Source of the DNA: Larkinella terrae
GTDB lineage: Bacteria > Bacteroidota > Bacteroidia > Cytophagales > Spirosomataceae
Length of the DNA: 64,000 bases
Direction: 5' to 3'
Assembly (NCBI RefSeq): GCF_009668025.1
Contig: NZ_WJXZ01000006.1
Span: 310,001-374,000, forward strand
Below are positions 37,383 to 46,659 of this stretch, piece by piece. A program made the translations under genes and the position numbers. Below the pieces are notes generated by a model. The model did no database searches, was not told the origin of the DNA, and saw only the letters and a program-made list of their open reading frames with translations. Each line of letters starts with the position of its first letter. Position 1 is the first letter of the stretch.

Positions 37383-38537
37383 GTGATCATTCCACTGGCT
37401 CACCGTGCCGGACAAACGCAGGAGTACTACTTTTCGGTCAAGCTGGCCGAAGTTCGTAAACTGCTGGCTGCCGGGCATGACGTGATTAACATTGGTATCG
37501 GAAATCCCGATATGATGCCGTCCGACAACACGATTCAAACCCTGGTTGATTCGGCCTATCAGCCGAATGCCCACGGGTATCAATCCTATAAAGGTACCCC
37601 CGGTTTTCGGTCGGCTATTGCCGGTTATTACGCCCATACGTACGGTGTTCCACTCGATCCGGAAACGGAGATTCTGCCGCTTTTAGGTTCAAAAGAAGGC
37701 ATTACGCACATTTCGCTGACGTTTCTGAACGAAGGTGATGAGGTCCTGGTGCCGGAATTGGGGTATCCGGCCTATAACGCCGTGAGCCGGATGGTGGGCG
37801 CGCAGGTACGGAATTACCCGCTGCTGGAAAACAAAGGCTGGCAGCCAGACTGGGAAGCGATGGAAGAACTGGTGTCTGATAATGCCAAAATTCTGTGGCT
37901 GAATTACCCGCACATGCCAACGGGCGCACCGGCGACGCAAAAGCTGTTCGAGCAGGCCGTCCGGTTTGCGTATAACTACAGTCTGTTGCTTTGCCACGAT
38001 AATCCCTACAGCCTGGTCTTGAATAGAAAACCGCCCATCAGCCTGCTTTCCATCGATGGTGCCAAAGATGTGGTGATTGAAATGAACTCCATGAGCAAGT
38101 CGCACAACATGGCGGGCTGGCGTGTGGGTTGGATGGCTTCGTCGAAACCGTACGTCGATGCAGTTTTGTCGATCAAGAGCAATGTCGATTCCGGTATGTT
38201 TAAACCGGTGATGGACGCAGCCGCCGAGGCTTTGGCAAATCCGGATTCCTGGCATCAGGAACGGAATGCGGTGTATGAAGGTCGGCTGGAAGCCGCGACG
38301 GCTTTTCTGGATGCCCTGAATTGCACCTTTACGAACGATCAGGAAGGGATGTTTTTGTGGGCAAAACTGCCGGATTCCATCGAATCGGCCGAAAGTCTGG
38401 TGGATGATTTGCTGTATAACAAGCACATTTTCATCGCACCCGGTTTTATCTTCGGGGCAAAAGGCAACCGGTACATCCGGGTGTCGTTATGTATGCCGAA
38501 AGAGCGAATTTGGGAAGCAGTTAATCGAATCAAATAA
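37383..38537 (+). CDS. Class I/II PLP-dependent aminotransferase, probably aromatic
   Basis: A 384-residue aminotransferase that starts with GTG. Fold-type I landmarks are NYPHMPTGAP (the NxPxNPTG equivalent), the PLP lysine in MNSMSKSHNMAGWRVGW, and GFIFGAKGNRYIRVSLCMP with the carboxylate-binding Arg. It directly precedes tyrA. In Bacteroidota this order is typical of phenylalanine/tyrosine synthesis, so it most likely transaminates phenylpyruvate or hydroxyphenylpyruvate. An LL-diaminopimelate-type activity cannot be excluded from sequence. Confidence 0.85.
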   Translation: MIIPLAHRAGQTQEYYFSVKLAEVRKLLAAGHDVINIGIGNPDMMPSDNTIQTLVDSAYQPNAHGYQSYKGTPGFRSAIAGYYAHTYGVPLDPETEILPLLGSKEGITHISLTFLNEGDEVLVPELGYPAYNAVSRMVGAQVRNYPLLENKGWQPDWEAMEELVSDNAKILWLNYPHMPTGAPATQKLFEQAVRFAYNYSLLLCHDNPYSLVLNRKPPISLLSIDGAKDVVIEMNSMSKSHNMAGWRVGWMASSKPYVDAVLSIKSNVDSGMFKPVMDAAAEALANPDSWHQERNAVYEGRLEAATAFLDALNCTFTNDQEGMFLWAKLPDSIESAESLVDDLLYNKHIFIAPGFIFGAKGNRYIRVSLCMPKERIWEAVNRIK

Positions 38538-38540
38538 AAA

Positions 38541-38626
38541 CTCTGATCACCTCTGATATTCCCTGATTAACTCTGAGAAATAACAGTTACACAGGGTTTA
38601 TCAGGGAACATCAGAGGTGATCAGAG
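38541..38626. repeat. Long intergenic hairpin built of CTCTGAT words
   Basis: Arms of 35 nt (38541-38575 and 38592-38626) pair with about three mismatches. Each arm is a run of CTCTGAT/CCCTGAT words with a 10-nt period. The right arm ends 10 nt before the tyrA start codon. Confidence 0.8.
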
Positions 38627-38636
38627 CGAAAAAGAC

Positions 38637-39494
38637 ATGGTCATTACAATCGTAGGAGTTGGGTTATTGGGTGGGTCGCTGGCCCTGGCGATTCGGGAGA
38701 AATACACGAAGGCGCATTTTATTGGGGTCGATGCCTCGCCGGTACACGGAAAACTGGCGCTTGCCAAAGGTCTGGTGGACGAAATGCAGCCGCTGGACGC
38801 AGCCATTGCGGTCAGTGACCTGGTCGTTCTGGCTACACCGGTCAACAGCATTCTGGAGCTGTTGCCGCAGGTGCTGGATCAACTGCCGGAAAGTGGAACC
38901 GTAACCGACCTGGGTTCGACGAAAGAATTGATTTGCGAGGTGGCGGATAATCACCCCAAACGGGCGCAGTTTGTCGCCATTCACCCAATGGCCGGAACCG
39001 AAAATTCCGGACCGGGAGCGGCTTTTCGGGAACTGTTGCCCGGCAAAAACCTCATCATTTGCGACCGGGAGAAAAGCAACCCGAACAGCCTGAAGCTGGT
39101 CGAAGCGTTGTTTAGCGACATCGGCATGAAGCTTTTTTACATGAGCCCGCAGGAACACGATTTGCACCTGGCTTACGTCTCGCACCTGAGTCACATCAGC
39201 GCGTTTGCCCTGGGACTCACGGTGTTGGAAAAAGAAAAAGACGAGCAGGCGATTTTCGACATGGCAAGCACCGGTTTTAGTTCGACCGTCCGGCTGGCAA
39301 AGAGTTCCCCGCAAATGTGGGCGCCGATTTTCGACCAAAACCGCACCAACGTTTCCCAGGCGTTAGCCGATTACATCGATTTTCTACAGCGATTTAAAGA
39401 CCTGATCGACGAGCAAAACGTCAAAGATTCCTTTGAATTCATGACCAAAGCGAACCAGATCCGTCGCGTGCTGGAAGGAATAGATCGGAAATAG
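38637..39494 (+). CDS. tyrA: Prephenate dehydrogenase
   Basis: A 285-residue NAD(P)-dependent enzyme of tyrosine synthesis, converting prephenate to 4-hydroxyphenylpyruvate. The Rossmann motif IVGVGLLGGSLALAIRE opens the protein. VAIHPMAGTENSGPGAAF and DLHLAYVSHLSHISAFAL carry the conserved prephenate-site and catalytic His positions. There is no fused chorismate mutase or ACT domain, so feedback control must lie elsewhere. It is separated from the aminotransferase by a long hairpin, but both probably serve the same pathway. Confidence 0.92.
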   Translation: MVITIVGVGLLGGSLALAIREKYTKAHFIGVDASPVHGKLALAKGLVDEMQPLDAAIAVSDLVVLATPVNSILELLPQVLDQLPESGTVTDLGSTKELICEVADNHPKRAQFVAIHPMAGTENSGPGAAFRELLPGKNLIICDREKSNPNSLKLVEALFSDIGMKLFYMSPQEHDLHLAYVSHLSHISAFALGLTVLEKEKDEQAIFDMASTGFSSTVRLAKSSPQMWAPIFDQNRTNVSQALADYIDFLQRFKDLIDEQNVKDSFEFMTKANQIRRVLEGIDRK

Positions 39495-39600
39495 ATGAAT
39501 AATTAACAATGAACAATTAACAATGAAGAATGTAAAAGTAAGCTCTGATCCGACACTATTACATTGTTAATTGAAAATTGTTAATTGTTCATTTTTCATT
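39495..39600. repeat. Intergenic hairpin, ATGAACAATTAAC family, between convergent genes
   Basis: ATGAATAATTAACAATGAAC words at 39495-39532 face ATTGTTAATTG...TTAATTGTTCAT at 39563-39592. The repeat begins at the base after the tyrA TAG, and the stop codon of the convergent GTPase gene lies inside the right arm. Confidence 0.75.
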
Positions 39601-40843
39601 CTTTCACCCTTTTCTCTCCTTCAAAAATCTGTTTGGCTTTGTCGAGGCTGGTTTTCTGGATGAAATGGGCGGTGGCAGCTTTGCCAATTCCGATGGTGGC
39701 GGTGGTGGCAATGCCGGCCGAAACCGCACTACCAACCCCCGGAAAGAGGATTTTGACAGACGCTCGGGCGAGTTCTCGCAACACCAGACCCGCGCTGATC
39801 GTCGCGCCGATGGCCGTGAGAAATTCTTTCGCAGATTGCGAACTCAATTGCCGACCGGCTACGTAGGCAATCGCAATGATCAACGTAATTTGCAGTGATG
39901 TGATGGGAATGATGTCACCAATCGGAATCGGTACGGCGGCAATTCCTCCGCAGATGGCGGCCACGATCTGGGTCAGCCGGTTGGCGATCGATTCCTGAAG
40001 CGTCCGAACCTGACTCAATCGCGCAAAAGCCAGCTTGCCTTCTTTCGGAAGTTCGTTGAAAATATAATCCAATAGTTCGTCAATGCGCCAGCGTTCGTCG
40101 GAGCGCAACGTATCATTTTTCCAGGACTGGTACGACGAAACGCCGATCACCGTAATGAGGTGTTCCTTTAAATACGGATCGGATTCAAATTTAGCTTTGA
40201 GCAAATTTTCAATGGCCGTAACCCGGTCTCTTTTTTCCTTCCAATCATCCGGATCTTCTTCGTCCGGTTTGTGCAAACGAACATTCTTGGGTTCCAGCGT
40301 GTCGCAGTGTGTTGCAACCACCAGCATCGGCGGGTGGTAATTGTGGACTTTTTCGACGGTTTTACTGATTTCTTTCAACGCTTCGAGGTCGGCATGAATA
40401 CCCGAGTCGGCTTCGGTCGCTTTGATCAGAAACAGGATTATATCGGGAGCTTTCGCTTTCAGGGCCGCATTGATCGATTCGATGGGGGAAGTGGCGGAAT
40501 CGGCTTCGCTGGGGCGCGAACCTTCCTGTAAACCCCGTGTATCCAGAATCTCAAGGGTTCCGTATTCGCCGGAATACGGCCACCAGGTTGCTTCACCGGT
40601 TTGCGCTTTTTCGTGCCCCACTTCGGCGACCTTTCGACCAAAAATCGCGTTAATGAGCGACGATTTCCCACTTCCGCGCCGACCGACGAGCGCAAAACGG
40701 GGCGGGCGGGTTTCGACAAGAAGCTGCCGGAATTCACGAATTTCCTGACGAACTTCCTTCGCCACTTTTTCCGGTACGCGGTCCAGCAGGCCTTCCAACT
40801 TTTGTAAAACCTCGCTGATTTGGGTTTGCAGGGGTGTGTTCAT
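39596..40843 (-). CDS. Era/dynamin-like GTPase with membrane-inserting C-terminal domain
   Basis: A 415-residue P-loop GTPase. The G1 motif is LVGRRGSGKSSLINAIFG, G3 is ILDTRGLQEG, and the G4 position reads VVATHCDTLEP (TxCD instead of NKxD). The C-terminal half (about 265-400) has several Gly/Ala/Ile-rich hydrophobic segments (IVAAICGGIAAVPIPIGDII, LIIAIAYVAGRQL, LFPGVGSAVSAGIATTATIG) resembling the DUF697/YcjF family. It probably acts at a membrane in stress or remodelling. It is monocistronic. Its role is not established. Confidence 0.8.
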   Translation of the reverse strand: MNTPLQTQISEVLQKLEGLLDRVPEKVAKEVRQEIREFRQLLVETRPPRFALVGRRGSGKSSLINAIFGRKVAEVGHEKAQTGEATWWPYSGEYGTLEILDTRGLQEGSRPSEADSATSPIESINAALKAKAPDIILFLIKATEADSGIHADLEALKEISKTVEKVHNYHPPMLVVATHCDTLEPKNVRLHKPDEEDPDDWKEKRDRVTAIENLLKAKFESDPYLKEHLITVIGVSSYQSWKNDTLRSDERWRIDELLDYIFNELPKEGKLAFARLSQVRTLQESIANRLTQIVAAICGGIAAVPIPIGDIIPITSLQITLIIAIAYVAGRQLSSQSAKEFLTAIGATISAGLVLRELARASVKILFPGVGSAVSAGIATTATIGIGKAATAHFIQKTSLDKAKQIFEGEKRVKE

Positions 40844-41048
40844 AATCGTAATGCTAGCGAACCGCGCGGTTTTTCGATCCGGAAACTACACCGTCGGTTC
40901 AATAGGCTAAACCATTTGCGCTATAATTGTTTGGGTAAAAACCGACCGTTGCCTGGTAGATGAATAATTTCGTTAAAAAACCGCCTGAGTTCCAACGCTC
41001 CAGACCAAAACCGGGTCTTTAAACACATACGTCCAAACCCCACTTTTT

Positions 41049-41825
41049 ATGAAAAACCGACTACTTCTTTTGTTGTCTGCTGCATTGTGGCTGGCTTGTC
41101 AGTCCAAAGATTCATCGGAATTTGGGATCGAACCCGGCGGCAACACGTATAACGACGAAGCATCGCCGGCCAAAAAAATGATGTGCTCCGGTACGAATTG
41201 CGACAGTCCCGTCAGCGTGGAACAATATACATACAATAAGAACGGAAAACTGGTCCGAACTGATTACCTGGGGCGCGTCGCGAGTGGGCAACTCGAGCTG
41301 TTTTCGTACGTCGAGCAGATTTTCAACAAGCACGATAACCTGGTCGGGAAAATCCGTTACGGAAAATACGGTAACGATAATACCTGGACGGCATACGAAG
41401 AGTCTGAGTATGAGTACGCTGACGGTGCGTTGAAGACCGAGCGGATTTATTTTAACCAGCGTAATCCGGAACAGCGCGTGCTGACCGGTTTGGTGCAATA
41501 CGAGTTTAAGGACGGAAAAAAAATCGGGCAGAAGTGGTTTGATGCCCGGGAGCAACTGAGTTACCGGGTCACGTACGAGTACAAAAATGATGTGCTGACA
41601 CGCGAAACCTGGTATTCCAATACCGACAAGGTAACCCGGGTATTTACCCATTCCTTCGCCGGAAACCGTCGGCAAGTCAGTGAACATTTGCCCAGCAGCA
41701 CGGAACAGATTGCGCTGATTGAAAAAGTTTACGACAAAAAAGGCCGGCTTTTCAGCGAAGAAACCAAAGTCAATAATCCATTCCTCTGTTCGATGGTCGC
41801 TGGAATTGTCCAGTATGCGTATTAA
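41049..41825 (+). CDS. Hypothetical lipoprotein with YD-type repeats
   Basis: A 258-residue lipoprotein with lipobox LWLAC (Cys at about residue 17). The body consists of repeated beta-hairpin units of the pattern YxYNKNGKLVRTDYLG, YEFKDGKKIGQKWFD, YEYKNDVLTRETWYSN and VYDKKGRLFSEET. These resemble the MORN/RHS-like YD repeats found in many Bacteroidota surface lipoproteins. No function is known. A terminator follows at once, so it is a single-gene unit. Confidence 0.7.
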   Translation: MKNRLLLLLSAALWLACQSKDSSEFGIEPGGNTYNDEASPAKKMMCSGTNCDSPVSVEQYTYNKNGKLVRTDYLGRVASGQLELFSYVEQIFNKHDNLVGKIRYGKYGNDNTWTAYEESEYEYADGALKTERIYFNQRNPEQRVLTGLVQYEFKDGKKIGQKWFDAREQLSYRVTYEYKNDVLTRETWYSNTDKVTRVFTHSFAGNRRQVSEHLPSSTEQIALIEKVYDKKGRLFSEETKVNNPFLCSMVAGIVQYAY

Positions 41826-41851
41826 TTTTTAGTACAAGGTGACAATTATAC

Positions 41852-41884
41852 GAAAAGGCAACCCGGTTGGGTTGTCTTTTTTCT
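41852..41884 (+). terminator. Rho-independent terminator of the lipoprotein gene
   Basis: AAAAGGCAACCC pairs with GGGTTGTCTTTT (one G-U pair), loop GGTT, followed by a T-rich tract. Confidence 0.85.
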
Positions 41885-41998
41885 TGTCGTTCGCTTCCTG
41901 AATCAGCCGGTTTGGATCGGATTTCTTCCGCTTCGCTGAGGTTAAAAAAGACAATTGATACGCATTTTTTTGCTTTGTACACGGATTTCGATTCTTGT

Positions 41999-43312
41999 AT
42001 GAAACAGTTGTCACTCATCTTATTGCTGATGATCAGCCGCGAAGTAGGGGCGCAAACCGTTGTCAGGACGGTGCAGGACGCCATCCAGCGAGCCCGGCAG
42101 CACAACCCAGATCTGACGATTGCCCGACAAAACCGGACGACGCAGGATCAGCAGCGGGAAACCAGCCGGGCGGCACTTCGGCCATCGGTGCGGGCCTTTT
42201 CCAATTTCGATTACAACTATGCCCTGCCAACTCAGTTGATCCCGGCCGAATTTCTGGGCGGTCAGCCCGGCGAATTCCGGACGCTGCAGTTTGGGGTTCC
42301 GTTTAACCTGACAGCGGGCGTGGAAGCGTCGATGCCGTTGCTAAACCGCCCAAACCGCCTGGACATTGGGCTGGCTACTCAAAATTTACGGATTATCGAC
42401 GACCAGAATCTGGTGCTACAGGACGATATTTCGACGCAGGTGGCCCGGACCTATCACGCAACCTTGTTAACTCGCTCGGCCATCGACATTGCCCGCCGAA
42501 ATGTAGCCAATGCCGACACCATCGCGACCATTGCCCGCCAGCGTTTGGAAAAAGGCCAGATTGAACCGCTGGAATACAACCGGTTACAATCCATCCGACT
42601 GACGGCCGAAGATGTTTTGCGGCAAAATGAGCTGAGTTACCGTCGCAACCAGAACCAGCTGAAAGTGCTGCTTGGGCTGACGCTGCAGGATTCGCTGGTG
42701 TTGGAGCAAGACCTGATGATCTCAACCAATCAGACCGGTTTTTCGTCGACAAGTCCCACTGCCGAACGACCGCAGGTAACGGTTCGGCGGTCGCAACTGG
42801 AGTTATTTCGCCAGCAGTTGAACCGGGAAAATGCCCTGCGGTGGCCAACTCTTTCGGTTTACGCCCGCTATTCGGCTCAGGCGCAACGGAAAGAGTTTAG
42901 CTTTTTTGATCTGAGTCAGAAGTGGTACCCAATCGGCGTGGCTGGTTTGCAGCTTAATGTGCCCATCTATTCGGGCGGATTACGAACGGCCAATCTGAAC
43001 CGCGCCCGCTTGCGGATTGAACAGGCTCAGGCTGAACTGGCTTACGAACAAATCCGCGCCGATCTGGACAATCAGGACATTCTGAACACCTATCAACAGG
43101 CCCGCAACTCACTGAATTTCAATCGCCAGAACTACGAATTGAATGAGCAGAATACGCAGATTGCCCTGATCAAGTACCGGGCGGGAATTTTTGCTTACGA
43201 CCAATACCTGAACGTATTCAACGAGTCGCTGAATGCCCAAAACCGCTACCTTACTACTTTGTCAAATGTATTTATCAATCAGACGATTCTGCAGATCAGA
43301 AATGGAAACTAA
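41999..43312 (+). CDS. TolC-family outer-membrane efflux protein
   Basis: A 437-residue outer-membrane channel. A signal peptide (MKQLSLILLLMISREVGAQ) supports the start at 41999; the longer frame from 41867 begins inside the upstream terminator. Two OEP repeats with long helices are visible (VQDAIQRARQHNPDLTIARQ, ANADTIATIARQRLEKGQIE, then LNRARLRIEQAQAELAYEQI). It is the first gene of a four-gene export operon and overlaps the adaptor gene by 11 nt. Confidence 0.9.
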   Translation: MKQLSLILLLMISREVGAQTVVRTVQDAIQRARQHNPDLTIARQNRTTQDQQRETSRAALRPSVRAFSNFDYNYALPTQLIPAEFLGGQPGEFRTLQFGVPFNLTAGVEASMPLLNRPNRLDIGLATQNLRIIDDQNLVLQDDISTQVARTYHATLLTRSAIDIARRNVANADTIATIARQRLEKGQIEPLEYNRLQSIRLTAEDVLRQNELSYRRNQNQLKVLLGLTLQDSLVLEQDLMISTNQTGFSSTSPTAERPQVTVRRSQLELFRQQLNRENALRWPTLSVYARYSAQAQRKEFSFFDLSQKWYPIGVAGLQLNVPIYSGGLRTANLNRARLRIEQAQAELAYEQIRADLDNQDILNTYQQARNSLNFNRQNYELNEQNTQIALIKYRAGIFAYDQYLNVFNESLNAQNRYLTTLSNVFINQTILQIRNGN

Positions 43313-44462
43313 AGGAGGGTACTGTTCTGATAATGAGTTGAATAACTCGTTGATTTTAAATATAAAGCCCAACATTTTTCTTTCAGGCTTACTACTTTTG
43401 ACGGTTTTTTCCGGCTGCAATCGGGGTGAAGACGGTGCGCATCCGACATACAAGGATCTGACGGAAGCGGTGTATGCGTCGGGCAGTATTTATCCCCGAA
43501 ATGAGTACAAAGTGCTGGCAAATGCCGACGGGATTTTGCAGCAAAAACTGGTCAGCGAAGGCGATTCGGTGAAGCGAAATCAGCTGGTGTTTGTGCTCGA
43601 AGGCGTCACGCAGAGCGCTCGGGAACAGGCTGCGGCCAACATTTACCGCCAGTCGCAGGCTAATCTGAACGCCAACTCACCGGTTTTATCGGAACTGGAA
43701 GCTCAGCTTCGAACCGCCCAAACTAGGCTCTCCAACGATTCGGTCAATTACGTTCGGTACCGGGATTTGTACCAGCAAAATGCGACCTCCAAAGCCGAAC
43801 TGGAACGGGTTCAACTGGCTTACCAAACATCCCGAAACGACTTTGCCGCCCGGCGGAGTTCGTTGCAACGAACACGAAATCAGTTGTACGTTGATTTGCA
43901 AAACTCAAGGAGTCAGTATGTTGCAAGCGGGCAGGACCAGGGAAACACCCGCGTTCGGAGCTTTGTAGACGGAAAAGTATACGAAATTTCGAAAGAACCG
44001 GGCGAGGTGGTCCGCCGGAACGACCAACTGGCGTTGATTGGCAGTGGGCGGGATGTATTCGTTCAACTGGCGGTCGACGAAAGTGATTTCGGCAAAATAC
44101 GGATTGGGCAGGACGTTCTCGTGAAAGCCGATGTTTACCCGGACAAAGTTTTTAAGGCCAAAGTTCGAAAAATTTATCCTAAGCTAAACCGGGTCGATCA
44201 GTCGTTTCGGGTCGATGGCGATTTTGTGGGCGAACGACCCGACGCGTATTACGGTCTGACGGTCGAAGCCAACATTGTCATCAGCCAGAATAACCGGGTT
44301 TTGACCATTCCAAAATCGTACGTAGTTGGAAATGACAGCGTTTGGGTAGCTGAAAATGGTGACAAAAAGAAGATCCGAATCGTGAAGGGCGCCGAGAATT
44401 TCGACCTGGTTCAGGTAAAAGGCGGTTTGAATGAAACGTCAATTGTCGTCAATCCGGAATGA
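43302..44462 (+). CDS. HlyD/MacA-type periplasmic adaptor lipoprotein
   Basis: A 386-residue membrane-fusion protein. The ATG at 43302 overlaps the TolC stop. Lipobox LTVFSGC anchors it. The barrel-sandwich segment is ADGILQQKLVSEGDSVKRNQ, then a helical hairpin (RTAQTRLSNDSVNYVRYRDL) and a beta-barrel (DVFVQLAVDESDFGKIRIGQ). It links the inner-membrane permease to TolC. A purine-rich AAAGGAGG sits just inside the gene, so a downstream non-ATG start is a less likely alternative. Confidence 0.88.
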   Translation: METKGGYCSDNELNNSLILNIKPNIFLSGLLLLTVFSGCNRGEDGAHPTYKDLTEAVYASGSIYPRNEYKVLANADGILQQKLVSEGDSVKRNQLVFVLEGVTQSAREQAAANIYRQSQANLNANSPVLSELEAQLRTAQTRLSNDSVNYVRYRDLYQQNATSKAELERVQLAYQTSRNDFAARRSSLQRTRNQLYVDLQNSRSQYVASGQDQGNTRVRSFVDGKVYEISKEPGEVVRRNDQLALIGSGRDVFVQLAVDESDFGKIRIGQDVLVKADVYPDKVFKAKVRKIYPKLNRVDQSFRVDGDFVGERPDAYYGLTVEANIVISQNNRVLTIPKSYVVGNDSVWVAENGDKKKIRIVKGAENFDLVQVKGGLNETSIVVNPE

Positions 44463-44469
44463 ATAATGG

Positions 44470-44568
44470 AAGTTGCGCGAAGTTAAGCAGAGCAATTAAG
44501 AGGTAAACGGAGTTGTTTTTTCTTCGCTTAACTCCTTAAACTCCGCTCATCTCTGTGAAATAACTCAT
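44470..44568. repeat. Degenerate intergenic inverted repeat with AGTTAAGCGGAG words
   Basis: The left side (GAAGTTAAGCAGAG, AGGTAAACGGAG) and the right side (CTTCGCTTAACTCC, CTCCGCTC) are imperfect complements made of a roughly 10-nt word. The same word family occurs at 21445-21480. It separates adaptor and permease genes that are otherwise one operon. Confidence 0.5.
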
Positions 44569-44576
44569 AAAAACGT

Positions 44577-45833
44577 ATGAATCTCCGCATCACAACCCAG
44601 ATAGCCCGGACTCACCTGATGGCGAAAAAGCGGCAAACGCTCGTTGCCATGCTGGGCGTAACATTCGGGATTGCCATGTTCATTACCATGATCTCGTTTA
44701 TGCAGGGCGTTAACCAGTTTCTGGAGGATTCGGCGCTGGATGCGAGCCCTCACGTGCGGATATATAACGAGGTCAACACGCAGCGGCCCGCGCTGATCGA
44801 CCAACTGAACCGGAGCGATTCGGCTTTCAACGTGATTTACCACCAGAAACCGAAAGAGCAGTTGTCGCGCTTGAAAAACGGGCTGCTGATCGCCCGGCGC
44901 ATCGAACAGGAACCGGGTGTTCTGGGTGTTTCACCCCAGCTCAGCACCCAGGTTTTCTACAATAATGGCCCGATTCAGATTTCCGGCACTGTCGCCGGGG
45001 TCGATATTGATCGCGAAAACCGCCTTTACAACCTGAAATCACGGTTGAAATCGGGTACGATCAACGCGTTGCGGAGCAACCCGAATGGCCTGATCATGGG
45101 AAGCGTGCTGGCCCGTAAGCTGAATGTGCGGGCGGGTGATAAAGTCAGTGTGACGACGCCAACGGGCGGAACAATGATTCTGCGGGTGGTCGGTACGTTC
45201 AGTTTCGGGATCGGGACGGTCGATAACACCAAGAGTTACGCCAATCTGTCGACGGTTCAGGAGATTTTGCAAAAGGACGCGAGCTACGTGACGGATATTC
45301 ACATCAAAATGTTCGACCCCTTGCTGGCAATCCCGTTGGGTAAGAAACTGAGAGCGGTTTACGGCTATTATACCGAAGACTGGGCGACCGCCAATTCTGC
45401 CATTCTGGCGGGCGAAAAAATCCGGAATGTAATGACGTTTGTGGTGTCGATGACGCTCCTGGTAGTGGCCGGTTTTGGTATTTACAACATCATGAACATG
45501 AATGTTATCAATAAAATCAAGGACATTGCCATCCTGAAAGCAACCGGTTTTGAAGGAAAAGACATTGTTTTAATCTTCCTGCTTCAGGCCATTTTTATCG
45601 GGTTATTGGGTGGATTAATGGGTTTGCTGATCGGTTTTTTGCTGAGTTATATGTTATCGATTACGCCGTTCAATGCCGGAGATTTTTTAAGTATAAAAAC
45701 CTTTCCGGTTATTTTCGATCCGAAGTATTACGTGATGGGAATCTTATTCGGACTAATTACAACGGTTCTGGCGGGATATTTTCCTTCCAGAAAAGCGTCG
45801 AAAGTAGATCCGGTTTCAATATTAAGGGGATAA
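44577..45833 (+). CDS. MacB/LolC-type ABC permease of the efflux operon
   Basis: A 418-residue permease with a single MacB-PCD and four transmembrane helices. The first is MLGVTFGIAMFITMISFMQG (about residues 25-45). The last three include TFVVSMTLLVVAGFGIYNIM, LIFLLQAIFIGLLGGLMGLL and YVMGILFGLITTVLAGYFPS. The C-terminus ASKVDPVSILRG is typical. It has its own ATPase gene downstream, unlike the FtsX proteins at 24-37 kb. G+C content falls noticeably in its last 400 bp. Confidence 0.9.
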   Translation: MNLRITTQIARTHLMAKKRQTLVAMLGVTFGIAMFITMISFMQGVNQFLEDSALDASPHVRIYNEVNTQRPALIDQLNRSDSAFNVIYHQKPKEQLSRLKNGLLIARRIEQEPGVLGVSPQLSTQVFYNNGPIQISGTVAGVDIDRENRLYNLKSRLKSGTINALRSNPNGLIMGSVLARKLNVRAGDKVSVTTPTGGTMILRVVGTFSFGIGTVDNTKSYANLSTVQEILQKDASYVTDIHIKMFDPLLAIPLGKKLRAVYGYYTEDWATANSAILAGEKIRNVMTFVVSMTLLVVAGFGIYNIMNMNVINKIKDIAILKATGFEGKDIVLIFLLQAIFIGLLGGLMGLLIGFLLSYMLSITPFNAGDFLSIKTFPVIFDPKYYVMGILFGLITTVLAGYFPSRKASKVDPVSILRG

Positions 45834-45834
45834 G

Positions 45835-45972
45835 ACTATGATTACGGTGATTGATATGATAAAAATTGATATTCTACTAAAGTGAACATTCAATACAAAA
45901 TAAGTCTAATCATAATTTTTGTTTAATTCCGACTAAGATCATTCTAATCATTTCATTCACCGTAGTCATAGT
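45835..45972. repeat. 16-bp inverted repeat bracketing the permease-ATPase spacer
   Basis: ACTATGATTACGGTGA at 45835-45850 and its complement with one mismatch at 45957-45972 lie directly after the permease stop and directly before the ATPase ATG. The 106-bp interior is very AT-rich and has no other clear feature. Confidence 0.65.
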
Positions 45973-46659
45973 ATGGAAAAAGTTTTAAAAGCATCACATT
46001 TCAATAAATATTTCACGGAACCCGACCGATTTCAGGTGTTGAAAGACGTTTCTTTTGAAGTAAATAAAGGGGAGTTTCTGGCAATTGTCGGCAAGTCAGG
46101 TTGCGGAAAATCAACCCTTTTATATTTGCTTTCTACGATGGACACCGATTATGAAGGTACGCTTGAAATAAACGGGCAGACATTGACTGGTCGAAGTCAG
46201 GATTATCTGTCAAAATTTCGCAATGAACACCTCGGATTTGTGTTTCAATTTCACTTTTTATTGCCCGAATTTACCACCTTACAAAATGTGATGCTCCCGG
46301 CTTTAAAATTGGGAAAATATTCCGAAAAAGAGGTAGAGCACCGGGCTTATGAAAAGCTGAAGATGATTGGGATGGCGGAACATGCCCGGAAATTGTCAAG
46401 TAAACTCTCGGGGGGGCAGCAGCAGCGCGTGGCGATTGCGCGGGCTTTGATTAATGACCCCACCATTGTCATGGGCGACGAACCGACGGGCAATCTGGAC
46501 CGGACGAATACCAGAATTGTTTTCGATATTTTCCGCGAAATCGCCCGGGAAAACCACCAAACCATTATTGCCGTGACCCACGATCCCGATTTTGCCGCCG
46601 GTTCCGATCGCGTAATCGAAATGTCGGACGGAATGATTATTTCAAGCCATGAAAATTAA
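45973..46659 (+). CDS. ABC transporter ATP-binding protein (LolD/MacB type)
   Basis: A 228-residue ATPase energising the upstream permease. Walker A is GKSGCGKST, the Q loop is FVFQFHFLLPEF, the signature is LSGGQQQRVAIARAL, Walker B is TIVMGDEPTGNLD, and the switch His is in VTHD. Its last codons overlap the kinase gene start by 11 nt. The coding sequence is AT-richer than the rest of the window, as is the following gene. Confidence 0.95.
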   Translation: MEKVLKASHFNKYFTEPDRFQVLKDVSFEVNKGEFLAIVGKSGCGKSTLLYLLSTMDTDYEGTLEINGQTLTGRSQDYLSKFRNEHLGFVFQFHFLLPEFTTLQNVMLPALKLGKYSEKEVEHRAYEKLKMIGMAEHARKLSSKLSGGQQQRVAIARALINDPTIVMGDEPTGNLDRTNTRIVFDIFREIARENHQTIIAVTHDPDFAAGSDRVIEMSDGMIISSHEN

